Below the pieces are notes generated by a model. It had not been told where the DNA came from. It did not search any database and was given only the letters and a program-made list of their open reading frames with translations. Position numbers and translations under genes: made by a program. A stretch of 64,000 nt of DNA from assembly GCF_943733665.1 (NCBI RefSeq), contig NZ_OX030782.1, forward strand, positions 5,256,501 through 5,320,500, given 5' to 3'. The DNA is from Aquimarina sp. Aq107 (GTDB lineage: Bacteria; Bacteroidota; Bacteroidia; Flavobacteriales; Flavobacteriaceae). The first letter of the stretch is position 1; each line of letters starts with the position of its first letter. This document shows positions 44,543-53,195 of this stretch, piece after piece.

Positions 44543-46288
44543 ATGACTTTTTCTAAAGTTTACTTTTTTCAAATCAGACTGTATCAATATAAAACAAGTC
44601 TAATAGTTTGTATTATCCTAGGACTTTTTTTATCACCTAATTCTTTCTATGGGTTTCAGAAATTAGAAAAGGTCGATAGTCTTCGTAATTTAATAAATAC
44701 AAATAGTAGAGAGAATGCAGAAAAGGTAGATTTGCTTAATACCATAGGTTTTGAGTATTGGATTGTGGATGCAAATCAGTCTATTAATTTTGGAAAAGAA
44801 GCATTGCGTATATCTAAAAAAATTGGATATAGTAAAGGTCATGCTAGAGCAAACCGAATAATCGGAGTAGCTTACTGGGCACAAGGACATTTAAATAAGG
44901 CTTTGACCTACCTCAATACATCCTATAAATTATATAGTAATATAGAGGATCAAGTAGGGTTAGCAAATACAAAACTCAATATAGGGATGGTATATGCTGA
45001 TCTCAAAGAATATACAAAAGCATTAAATTTTTATGAAGAAGCAATTAATGAATTTACTGCTTTAGGTTTAAAAGGGAGAATAGCAACCACATTTAGCAAA
45101 ATAGGAACTATTCTTATAGAGCAACAAAAAGATGAAGAAGCACTAAGGTATCTTACAGATGCATTGCGGATGCATACGGATACCAATTTTACCTATGGGA
45201 TAGCAGAAGCGCATAATAAATTGGGAATATTATACCTTCATAAAAACGAAATAGAGCAGGCCTATTACCATATAAGAAAGTCGATGGATCTTGGTAATAA
45301 AGTCAATGATATTGATGGGTTAACTAATAATCATATAATTCACGGGAAAATTTTAAGATTATCAAACAAACTTGATGAAGCTGCAATCGAAATTCAAAAG
45401 GGATTGACATCTGCAAAAGAGAATAAACTGAAAAAATATGAACTATTTGCATATGAAGAATTAAAGGAAATCAAAAAATTACAAGCTAAACCAGAAGAAG
45501 CTTTGGCTTATTATGATAAATTTATTTTTCTTAGAGATTCTCTTTTAAATTTAGAAAAGTCAAAACAAATTGCTTACCTAGAATTCGAGAACCAGTTAGA
45601 AGGAAAAGATAAAGAATTAGTAGCGCTTAAGGAACAAGAAAAGAAAGATGATTTAATTCAATTGATTTTATTTCTAAGTGTTGTTATTATATCAATATTT
45701 GGAGGTGTTATCTATTTTATAAGTAGACAACGAACCAAAAAAAGTAAACTATTAGCTTTAAAAAATCGAGAACTTCTAGAGTCAGAACATGCACTTACTC
45801 AGAAAGAATTAGAGAACTTAGCTTTAAAACAACAAGAATTGCAACAGCAATTAGATTTTAAGAATAAAGAACTTTCTTCATATGCACTTAATTTTATAAA
45901 GAAAAATGAAATTGTTCAGCAATTACAAGAAACTATTCAGAAAATTAAAAAATCCTCTTCTATTGAAAAGCAACAGTTAATTACAGATCTCAATAAGATA
46001 ATTAGAAAGAACCTAAGTATTGATAAGGATTGGGAAGATTTTAGTCGATTTTTTGAGGATGCACATCAAGGGTTTTATGTTAGATTAAAATCAAAACATC
46101 CAGATTTAAGTTCGAATGATTTAAAAATTTGTAGTTTAATTAGGTTAAATCTTAACATAAAAGAGACTGCTAGTATTTTGGGGATATCTCCCGAAAGTGT
46201 AAAAACTGCTAGATATCGTCTTCGTAAAAAAATAGAATTAGATCCTAAACAAGAAATTCTCACCTATTTATTACAGTTAGAGCAGTAA
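44543..46288 (+). CDS. TPR signalling protein with LuxR-type DNA-binding domain
   Basis: A 581-residue protein. An N-terminal signal/anchor (about 18-38) is followed by about six tetratricopeptide repeats (55-345; SKGHARANRIIGVAYWAQGH, ALNFYEEAINEFTAL). A membrane helix (about 370-392) leads to a cytoplasmic coiled coil (400-480) and a LuxR-like helix-turn-helix (about 510-575; LSSNDLKICSLIRLNLNIKETASILGI..ESVKTARYRLRKK). This arrangement is a widespread one-component regulator in Flavobacteriia: periplasmic TPR sensing and cytoplasmic DNA binding. The signal and targets are unknown. Confidence 0.88.
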   Translation: MTFSKVYFFQIRLYQYKTSLIVCIILGLFLSPNSFYGFQKLEKVDSLRNLINTNSRENAEKVDLLNTIGFEYWIVDANQSINFGKEALRISKKIGYSKGHARANRIIGVAYWAQGHLNKALTYLNTSYKLYSNIEDQVGLANTKLNIGMVYADLKEYTKALNFYEEAINEFTALGLKGRIATTFSKIGTILIEQQKDEEALRYLTDALRMHTDTNFTYGIAEAHNKLGILYLHKNEIEQAYYHIRKSMDLGNKVNDIDGLTNNHIIHGKILRLSNKLDEAAIEIQKGLTSAKENKLKKYELFAYEELKEIKKLQAKPEEALAYYDKFIFLRDSLLNLEKSKQIAYLEFENQLEGKDKELVALKEQEKKDDLIQLILFLSVVIISIFGGVIYFISRQRTKKSKLLALKNRELLESEHALTQKELENLALKQQELQQQLDFKNKELSSYALNFIKKNEIVQQLQETIQKIKKSSSIEKQQLITDLNKIIRKNLSIDKDWEDFSRFFEDAHQGFYVRLKSKHPDLSSNDLKICSLIRLNLNIKETASILGISPESVKTARYRLRKKIELDPKQEILTYLLQLEQ

Positions 46289-46492
46289 GTTGTATAAATA
46301 TAGTGAAGTAAGAGTAATTATATTTAAATATTTGAAAATCAGATAATTAATTTTTTAATGTCTACCTAATGTACCCCTTATATGCATCTTGTTTTTCATT
46401 TAAGTGCACACATTGTATACGTGTTTTAAATTGCTGTCTTCATAAGGCTTTATAATTTTATAGTATTCTAAAACCTATTAAATTATACTCTT

Positions 46493-48142
46493 ATGAAACC
46501 TAATACTAGATATATAAAAAGTGGCGAAGTAAATATTGCTTATCAGGTTTTTGGATCTGGAACTGTAGATTTGGTATATATTCCTGGATGGATCTCAAAT
46601 ATTGATTATATGTGGGATTGTCCAGAACTTGTTAACTTTTTACAAGAATTAGGAAAAATTGGAAGAGTAATTTTATTTGATAAAAGAGGGACAGGTCTTT
46701 CTGATCGTATTGCTACATTTCCCACGTTAGAGGAAAGAATGGATGATATCAGAGCAGTAATGGATGCTGTTGGATCCGAAAAAGCTGTATTATTTGGTCA
46801 TTCCGAAGGAGGTTCTGTATCGGCTCTCTTTGCCGCTACTTATCCTGAACGGACTATTTCTCTAGTTTCTTTTGGGATATTTGCCAAAAGAGTTTATAGC
46901 TCAGATTATCCATGGGCACCTACTAATGAGGAACGCCAAGAGGTGTATGATATGATCGAAAATAATTGGGGGAGTGGGGATATGAATCTCGAGGCACTTG
47001 CCCCTTCTAAGGCTAATGATAAAAAATTTATGGATTGGTTGGCTAGTTATTTTAGGTCAGGAGCAAGTCCCGGTGCTGCTATGATGTTGACAAAATTAAA
47101 TACACAAATTGACATAATAGATATTTTAGGTTCCATTAATGTACCTACTCTTATATTACAGCGTACGCACGATATTGATGTAAAGATTGAAGAAGGAAGA
47201 TTTATAGCCGAACGTATTTCAGGAGCAAAGTTTGTAGAGTTAGAAGGAAATGATCACCTCTTTTGGGTAGGTGATACGGAACGGGTTCTTCAGGAAATAA
47301 GGACATTTGTTTTGGATATAAAACCTAAACCTGTTTATGAAAAAAAACTGTATACTTTTATGGTTGGACATATACGTACTCCAATAAACCGAGATAATGA
47401 ATTACATAAACTCATAAGAGAATGTGTAGCTAGATATGGAGGAAATGTAGTGATATATGGTAAAAATACGTTTACATTAACTTTTGAAGGGCCTAGTACA
47501 GCAATCTATTGTAGTTCAGAATTATTGGAAATTGTTAAGAGCACCAATGCACAGATATCCATTGGGGTTGATATTAAGGAATGTTCTATAAAAAATTGTA
47601 TTTGTGAAGAAACAGAAGATTTCGTAACCTTAGTAACGAAACAGAGTACACCTAATCAAATTATAGTAACTCAGACGGTAAAGAATTTATTAATAGGAGT
47701 GAATATGAGCTTCATACCTTATGAAACAATTTTTAAAACTGAATTGGGAATTTCTTTAATACTTTTTAAGGCAACTCAAAATCTTCCGATAAAAACGAAT
47801 GCAATTAATCAAAATAAATCTCCCTATCAAGATTCTTTTTTACAAAAAGTGATTCAAAATATTAATCATCATTTAAGCAATGATTATTATGGTGTAACAA
47901 TGCTTTGTACCGAAGTAGGGGTAAGTGAACGACAATTGCAACGTAAACTTAAGGCAAGTACTAATATGTCTCCTAATCAGCTAATTTCTTCAATTCGTTT
48001 AAATCGAGCAAAGGAATTGATTATTGGTCGACAGAATACCATTGCGGAGATCGCTTTTCAGACTGGATTTTCTAGTCCGTCATATTTTTCTAAACGTTTT
48101 AAAAAACAATTTGCTATTAGTCCATCAGAGTTAGTTAGTTAA
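46493..48142 (+). CDS. Three-domain fusion: alpha/beta hydrolase, degenerate cyclase domain, AraC HTH
   Basis: A 549-residue protein. Residues 1-275 are an alpha/beta hydrolase with nucleophile S104 (FGHSEGG) and likely catalytic H255 (EGNDHLFW), similar to the hydrolase part of hydrolase-adenylate cyclase fusions. Residues about 285-430 keep the class III cyclase scaffold (YGGNVVIYGKNTFTLTFEGP, ISIGVDIKEC, QIIVTQTVKNLLIG), but the metal-binding Asp residues are not recognisable, so this part is probably a sensor. Residues 442-549 form an AraC-type DNA-binding domain (MLCTEVGVSERQLQRKLKAS, IAEIAFQTGFSSPSYFSKRF). It may sense a small ester or lactone and regulate transcription; this is inference. 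Confidence 0.85.
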   Translation: MKPNTRYIKSGEVNIAYQVFGSGTVDLVYIPGWISNIDYMWDCPELVNFLQELGKIGRVILFDKRGTGLSDRIATFPTLEERMDDIRAVMDAVGSEKAVLFGHSEGGSVSALFAATYPERTISLVSFGIFAKRVYSSDYPWAPTNEERQEVYDMIENNWGSGDMNLEALAPSKANDKKFMDWLASYFRSGASPGAAMMLTKLNTQIDIIDILGSINVPTLILQRTHDIDVKIEEGRFIAERISGAKFVELEGNDHLFWVGDTERVLQEIRTFVLDIKPKPVYEKKLYTFMVGHIRTPINRDNELHKLIRECVARYGGNVVIYGKNTFTLTFEGPSTAIYCSSELLEIVKSTNAQISIGVDIKECSIKNCICEETEDFVTLVTKQSTPNQIIVTQTVKNLLIGVNMSFIPYETIFKTELGISLILFKATQNLPIKTNAINQNKSPYQDSFLQKVIQNINHHLSNDYYGVTMLCTEVGVSERQLQRKLKASTNMSPNQLISSIRLNRAKELIIGRQNTIAEIAFQTGFSSPSYFSKRFKKQFAISPSELVS

Positions 48143-48189
48143 CCGTAGTGATTAAGGAACATTTATTAATCTAGAGTTTATCAAATATT

Positions 48190-48588
48190 TTAACCTTTAA
48201 GATAATATTTATGATACAGTGCTTCTATTATAGTAAGATTTAGTGGTTTTATTAAGTATTCAGGAGCGAAATATTTAGGTTTAAAAACTTGAGAATATTC
48301 TTTATTAATTGACGAAGAAAGAATAAATATTTTTGTCTTTACTTTTTTAGAATAAAGTTTTTCAAATCTTTCGAGTAACTCCCAACCATTAATATTGGGC
48401 ATGTCTATATCTAAAAAAATGATATCTGGTTCAAAAGATTGATCTTTTTCGAATCGCTCAAGTACCGTATTTCCGTTTATAAATTCTTCTATACGTTTAA
48501 AACGTTTTGATTTTAACATCAAATATTTGTTGAGGAAATTAGTTGTTTTATTGTCATCAATAAGTATAGTGTGATTAATCCTAGACAT
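48190..48588 (-). CDS. Orphan single-domain response regulator
   Basis: A receiver-only protein of about 132 residues. The frame extends to 48621, but ATG at 48588 (MSRINHTILIDDN) gives the normal receiver start. It has the acidic pair in ILIDDN, phospho-acceptor Asp in IIFLDIDMPNINGW, a Ser in FILSSS at the Thr/Ser switch position, and the conserved Lys in EYLIKPL. No output domain and no adjacent kinase. It probably relays phosphate or acts by protein contact, like CheY or Rcp-type regulators. Confidence 0.85.
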   Translation of the reverse strand: MSRINHTILIDDNKTTNFLNKYLMLKSKRFKRIEEFINGNTVLERFEKDQSFEPDIIFLDIDMPNINGWELLERFEKLYSKKVKTKIFILSSSINKEYSQVFKPKYFAPEYLIKPLNLTIIEALYHKYYLKG

Positions 48589-48730
48589 GACTCCATTTTT
48601 AAAATGAGTGTTAATATACATAAGGTATCAAATAGTGGTTAAAGTTTTGGTATTAAATTATTTAGGTATATCGATGAAATAAACAATTTTCCGATAGGAT
48701 GTAATTATTAATTATCTTGTTAGTTAATTT

Positions 48731-48991
48731 TTAAGTGGATTTTTTGTTATTAAAATGGAATCACATACAGATTCAAGATCACCAGATGATTATAATCTTG
48801 CCTTATCAGATGGAAGAGCTAAATCAACAAAAGAATATATTATTTCTCAAGGAATTGATTCTAGTCGAATAGAAAGTGCTATTGGTTACGGAGAGACACA
48901 ATTGATTAATAATTGTGGAAATGAAACTCCTTGTTCAGAAGCAGATCATCAACTTAATAGAAGGTCAGAATTTATTATTACTAAAATGTAA
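48731..48991 (+). pseudogene. C-terminal remnant of an OmpA-like peptidoglycan-binding domain
   Basis: The frame reads FFVIKMESHTDSRSPDDYN and on to the OmpA motif ALSDGRAKSTKEYIISQG, GYGE and ADHQLNRRSEFII, which is only the second half of an OmpA/MotB domain. In-frame translation already resembles the family upstream of the ATG at 48755 back to a stop at 48725-48727, so the frame is cut off rather than starting there. The beta-barrel and the first half of the domain are missing. A strong terminator follows. It may still express a 78-residue fragment. Confidence 0.65.
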
Positions 48992-49030
48992 TTTGATTCA
49001 ATATTACAATTGTAAAAAACAAATAAAATA

Positions 49031-49062
49031 AAAAGAGCCGAATCGTTTGATTCGGCTCTTTT
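49031..49062. terminator. Strong rho-independent terminator
   Basis: Perfect 14-bp arms (AAAAGAGCCGAATC / GATTCGGCTCTTTT) with loop GTTT, after the OmpA remnant and before the convergent secreted-protein gene. Confidence 0.88.
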
Positions 49063-49183
49063 GCAGTTTGAGCAGATCAACATTTATCAAAACTTCGTTG
49101 GTTATCATTATTTTGTTGTTCAACAAAAACAATTGTATTAGAAAAAGAATAAAAAACAAAATCAAAGTGCTTCTTTTAAGTAA

Positions 49184-49867
49184 TCAATTATTGAAAAACT
49201 CTAATTCTTTTAGAGTGTACTTATCTTCCTTTCCTCTAGTAAGTTGCATGGTTCTTACGATTTCTAATGGGTAATATTTTTCTAAGATTTCGTTATCTTT
49301 TATTATTGGATGGTATAAAAACTTGATCTCTTCTGTAACATACATCGATAGTGTAGTAAACATAAATATAGTTTGTCCGGGATCACCAACAGCACTATCC
49401 GGAGTATAGTTGTAATTTACTTTATAACAGTTGTATCCGTTAATAATTTTTTGGTCTTCTCTAATTTCTTCTCTCCTAATGACAAAGTACTTTTCTTGCG
49501 AATATTTCCTTTGATTTAAGACAATTGAATCTTTTTCTTCATATGTGTAAAAGATAGAATCTTCTCTTTTTAAACCAATAGTATGATTTTCATCTTCTAA
49601 TTTAAGAGCGGTTTCCAGCATGCTTGGTATTATTACTTGTATTGCAGGTTCAAGAGCCTTTTCTGCTTTTTCAAGATCTTCATCTGTGTTAATCTGATAA
49701 TTTGTCATCGCTTCAGCCATCATTGATGAACGAACAATTCTAGCAACGCTTTCTTTTACTTTTGATGAATCTAACTTGTTCGTTTTTATAAAGCTTATTT
49801 TGCTTATTTCTTGGGAATAACCTATGAAGGAAATAATTATAAATAAAAATAATAAGTTACTTCTCAT
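49184..49867 (-). CDS. Secreted GLPGLI-like protein
   Basis: A 227-residue protein with a signal peptide (1-18, ending IGYSQ). The central and C-terminal part (YSQEKYFVIRREEIREDQKI, INGYNCYKVNYNY, EIVRTMQLTRGKEDKYTLKEL) follows the layout of GLPGLI-family proteins of Bacteroidota, in which a core beta sheet ends with a conserved hydrophobic stretch. The GLPGLI signature itself is not visible, so the match is by pattern. Function unknown. Confidence 0.55.
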   Translation of the reverse strand: MRSNLLFLFIIISFIGYSQEISKISFIKTNKLDSSKVKESVARIVRSSMMAEAMTNYQINTDEDLEKAEKALEPAIQVIIPSMLETALKLEDENHTIGLKREDSIFYTYEEKDSIVLNQRKYSQEKYFVIRREEIREDQKIINGYNCYKVNYNYTPDSAVGDPGQTIFMFTTLSMYVTEEIKFLYHPIIKDNEILEKYYPLEIVRTMQLTRGKEDKYTLKELEFFNN

Positions 49868-50084
49868 TTCTAAGTTTTTTGAAATTGGGACCAGTTTTAT
49901 AATACTAGTCCCAATATATCAATATCTAGACTTTATTGGTAGTTAGAATGTTTGCTAAATCTAGAAATCCAACCTCCTTCTATCATGTGTTTTGCTTTAA
50001 GCATCTCACTAATCTCCACAAAATCTATCATTCTATCATTGTCTTTGTAGAACATCTTGTATTCTTTTCTTTTTACTCCAAATA

Positions 50085-50573
50085 TTATATATCCATCAGG
50101 TTGCCTTCAAAATCTCTATATTGATCCGGTTGCCAATAATCAATAAAAAACTTTAATAAATTATCCCAGTTTTCTTGAATACGATAATATTCATAGATTT
50201 CTCCTTCATATGGAAAATTAAAGACACAATTATTAGAGTTTAGTTTGCCTTCACCACCAAGAGAAGCTCTAATAGTACATGATAAAGAATCTTTAGGAGC
50301 ACCATTCCAAAAACTAATTAAAAACGAATCTTTTGTTAAAGCAGTTTCTTCATAGTCCGCATATTTAAAAAACTGTTTTTTAACAAACTCATACTCTAAT
50401 ATTACTTTGTTTATTAAAGCTTCCTCACGGGTATTTCCTTTTAAATACCAATTTCCTAATCTAGAATCAAATTTTTTTAATTCTTCCAGAAAATCAATAA
50501 AAGCTTCTGTTGATTCTTTTAGGTTTTCTTTTCTATTTAACCAAATAACACTTATTTTATTTATAATCTTCAT
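50085..50573 (-). CDS. Imm52-like immunity protein
   Basis: A 162-residue cytoplasmic protein. It has the features I associate with the Imm52 family: FIDFLEELKKFDSRLGNWYLKGNTREEAL near residue 24, FLISFWNGA near residue 83, and a terminal DYWQPDQYRDF. Its ATG directly abuts the stop of the upstream toxin gene, so the two are translationally coupled. By guilt by association it should bind and block the REase-fold toxin domain. The family assignment is from memory and needs a profile search. Confidence 0.65.
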   Translation of the reverse strand: MKIINKISVIWLNRKENLKESTEAFIDFLEELKKFDSRLGNWYLKGNTREEALINKVILEYEFVKKQFFKYADYEETALTKDSFLISFWNGAPKDSLSCTIRASLGGEGKLNSNNCVFNFPYEGEIYEYYRIQENWDNLLKFFIDYWQPDQYRDFEGNLMDI

Positions 50574-52739
50574 TTATCTTGGCGTATGTTTCAATATAAT
50601 ATCATAATTAAAGTCTTCCAATAATTTTTCGAAAACTCTTCTAACGGATTCGTGTTCAAAATGCCACTCTATAGGTAAATCACCTGCGGCTTCTCTTTGA
50701 TTTTTTGCTTGACGTAAAATGGCTTCCTCTCCAGTAAAAAATGGTTTAAAAGTATCGGTTGTCTCATCTATAAAATTTAACATCCCCGATTTAGCATCAA
50801 CTAAAACAATCTCTTTTAATCCATCAAATTTCACATTTTCAAGAACAAAACTTTCATTCCAAGATTTACCAGTAATAAATTCTTGATAGCTTTTTGCAGC
50901 ATCACTCATAGATTCGTTAACTATTTTCCATTCTCCTTTTGCTATAACTTTTAAATAATCTGATAAAACCTGTGCAGTAATTGTACCCCCTCCTTTTATG
51001 GCTAAAAATGCACCGCCATTAGAACTTGGTGCCAATACTGCTACTATATCAAGAAAAGTTACCGCAGCATCTAGGTAAGATTGATACCATTCTCCTTCTG
51101 GTACTGCACGCATTTCTAATCCTTCATATCTAATCTTAAACAATTTACCTACAAGCTCATCACTTATTTCATCAGGAACGATTACACCAGAGTTTTCCAT
51201 TATGATTTTTACAAATTTGCCTTCTTCTTCATCTGAATAAAACAAATCTTCTGTCATTTTTACCAAATTAAACATAGCATCATGAAAATCATATACTATT
51301 GAACCAGTAAACCATGCCATTTTAACTGCTATGTCATCATTAGGGTTGCAACACTGTTCATAAGTTGCGCCTTCTAATGCTATTGTAAGCGCTTGAGGAA
51401 TGTTGTCATCTAAAACTGCCTGAACAAATCTTTTTTGTTGATTGTTGCCGTTTTTAAGTATCTCAATAGCTTCATTTACAAAATTGGCAGCCTCCTGAGT
51501 CCAGTTGTTTTCATAACCTAAAGTTAAAATACTGGTTGCTTCTTCTGAAGATATTAAATCGTTTTCAAGGGCTTCATTAGTTTTTAGTATAAATTCTACT
51601 GCTCTAACCGCGTTATCGCTTTCTAAAAAAGAAATTCTTTCCTGTTTGTCTCCATCTCCATTCCATAATTGATTTGAAATTGCAATAACAATCTCTTTTG
51701 CTAATATTAATTTTTCTGGCTCATCTTTAAACTTCCATAAAAATTTCCCTGCTGCATTTGCAATATCTTGATTTAATGAAAACGTATAAAAAAAAGACTC
51801 TGGGGCAGTAAGACCTAAATAAGTAACTAAGTCTATAGAATCTACCGCAAATTGACCACTTGTATTCAGGCAACTTCCTTCCTCGCTAATAGGGCAGTCA
51901 CTATTTCGATTAAAGGATTTTATATCTTGATAACAATATACCATGATGTTAGTTATTCTTTCACAATAACTTTCGTGAGAACCACTTTCCGTACAAAGAT
52001 ATTCAATACTTGAAGTTATTAAACAATTAACTCCACCTCCTCCACTTCCTCCTCCATTAGAGTCCGTATCTCCATTATTACCTCCGTTACCATTGCCGTT
52101 GTTGTTATTGTCGTTGTCATCCGGATCATTGTTTCCTGACCCTCCAGAACCGCCACCGCCAACGGGAAAACCTCCAGAATCTTGAGACCCCAAATCAGAA
52201 CAAGGACAAGGAGGGTCGGATCTCTCAGTATCGGTGTCTAAAAATTCCTCAAAAGAGTATTTGTTGATTACGCCTTGAAAACCTTCAAAGTTTTTGTCTT
52301 CAAAAAAATAATCTTTAGCAAAATTCTCTTCCATATTATATTCTAAAACAAAAGATGTAGTTGTCTTTTGTCCTAAGGGCTTACTTACTATAAGGTTATA
52401 AAAGGTATCAGGTTTTTGGTTTTTAGGGATTATTTTAAAAGTATAGTTGTAGTTTCCATTTATATCTACAACTTCTATAATATCTCCTAAAGGAATATAT
52501 CCAAAAGGAGTTTCTATAAGAGAACCTCCATTCTGAGATTTTTGACTATACTTATTCATTTTGCTTGACAAGAACTCCTTAAGAATAGGAGTGTTTTTAG
52601 CATCTACAAATCGAGTACCAGTTTTCACCGTACTATCTTCAGTTGGAATTTGTAGTTCTTCTTTTTGACAATTTGTAAAACAAGTCAATAAAAGTAGAAC
52701 TAAAATGCCTTTTGTGAATTGTTTAAAATAATTTTTCAT
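50574..52739 (-). CDS. Lipoprotein-anchored polymorphic toxin with C-terminal restriction-endonuclease fold (Tox-REase-5-like)
   Basis: A 721-residue protein. It starts with a type II signal peptide (lipobox CFTNC) and a strand-rich region (45-170). A Gly/Asn/Asp-rich linker (about 185-240) leads to a long helical middle domain (about 255-625). The last 90 residues look like the Tox-REase-5 toxin domain, with D639 (KFDGL), D648-A-K650 (LVDAKSG, the D/ExK nuclease core), RQAKNQREAAGDLPIEWHFEHE and a HTPR end. It is predicted to cut nucleic acid in a target cell. The abutting downstream gene is an Imm52-like immunity protein. A lipobox instead of a T9SS, T6SS or RHS-type leader implies unusual surface delivery. 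Confidence 0.75.
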   Translation of the reverse strand: MKNYFKQFTKGILVLLLLTCFTNCQKEELQIPTEDSTVKTGTRFVDAKNTPILKEFLSSKMNKYSQKSQNGGSLIETPFGYIPLGDIIEVVDINGNYNYTFKIIPKNQKPDTFYNLIVSKPLGQKTTTSFVLEYNMEENFAKDYFFEDKNFEGFQGVINKYSFEEFLDTDTERSDPPCPCSDLGSQDSGGFPVGGGGSGGSGNNDPDDNDNNNNGNGNGGNNGDTDSNGGGSGGGGVNCLITSSIEYLCTESGSHESYCERITNIMVYCYQDIKSFNRNSDCPISEEGSCLNTSGQFAVDSIDLVTYLGLTAPESFFYTFSLNQDIANAAGKFLWKFKDEPEKLILAKEIVIAISNQLWNGDGDKQERISFLESDNAVRAVEFILKTNEALENDLISSEEATSILTLGYENNWTQEAANFVNEAIEILKNGNNQQKRFVQAVLDDNIPQALTIALEGATYEQCCNPNDDIAVKMAWFTGSIVYDFHDAMFNLVKMTEDLFYSDEEEGKFVKIIMENSGVIVPDEISDELVGKLFKIRYEGLEMRAVPEGEWYQSYLDAAVTFLDIVAVLAPSSNGGAFLAIKGGGTITAQVLSDYLKVIAKGEWKIVNESMSDAAKSYQEFITGKSWNESFVLENVKFDGLKEIVLVDAKSGMLNFIDETTDTFKPFFTGEEAILRQAKNQREAAGDLPIEWHFEHESVRRVFEKLLEDFNYDIILKHTPR

Positions 52740-52946
52740 ATTTACTTTCTTTATAAAACCTAATCATTAGGTTTTTGTTTCTAGAAGTAAGTGTCAAACT
52801 GATGTGATATGTTATCTCAATAATTAAAAAAAAATTAATCGGCGGTAAAACTAATAAAATATCGTATTCGATATTAATATGATTTATCTTTAGTAAATAA
52901 GGATTTTGTAGATGGTTGTCTAAATGTTTTCTATACAAGGTATAAA

Positions 52947-52986
52947 AAAACCTCAATCCCTTTGTTTAGAAGGTTTTGAGGTTTTT
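52947..52986 (-). terminator. Terminator downstream of tRNA-Leu
   Basis: Ten-base-pair arms (AAAACCTCAA / TTGAGGTTTT) around a 19-base loop, just beyond the 3' end of the tRNA gene, with A-rich flank that gives a U-run on the minus-strand transcript. Confidence 0.65.
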
Positions 52987-52991
52987 CATTG

Positions 52992-53073
52992 TGCGGGCGG
53001 AGAGACTCGAACTCTCACACCTCGCGGCACTAGATCCTAAGTCTAGCGTGTCTACCAATTCCACCACGCCCGC
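52992..53073 (-). tRNA. tRNA-Leu (anticodon UAG)
   Basis: The minus strand folds as a class II tRNA of 82 nt. Acceptor arm GCGGGCG pairs with CGCCCGC; the D arm contains GGTAGAC; the anticodon stem CTAGA/TCTAG encloses the loop CTTAGGA with anticodon TAG; a long variable arm (TGCCGCGAGGTG) and the T arm GAGAGTTCGAGTCTCTC follow. The discriminator base is A and CCA is not encoded. TATATTTG on the minus strand (forward 53118-53125) is a good -7 element about 45 bases upstream. Confidence 0.96.
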
Positions 53074-53195
53074 ATTATTACTTTTACAAAACTTAGGACT
53101 ATTTGCAAAAGCGAGTGCAAATATAAACAATACTTTTAAAATAAAAAGTCTCAGTAAATTTTTTTAGTACTTTTAGACAAAATTAACTCAATCCA

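Noticed and set aside
49936..50124. 62-codon plus-strand frame beside the immunity gene
   Set aside because: No start context or similarity; it overlaps the end of the immunity gene on the other strand.
52976..53167. 63-codon plus-strand frame over the tRNA
   Set aside because: It is antisense to tRNA-Leu, whose fold is complete.
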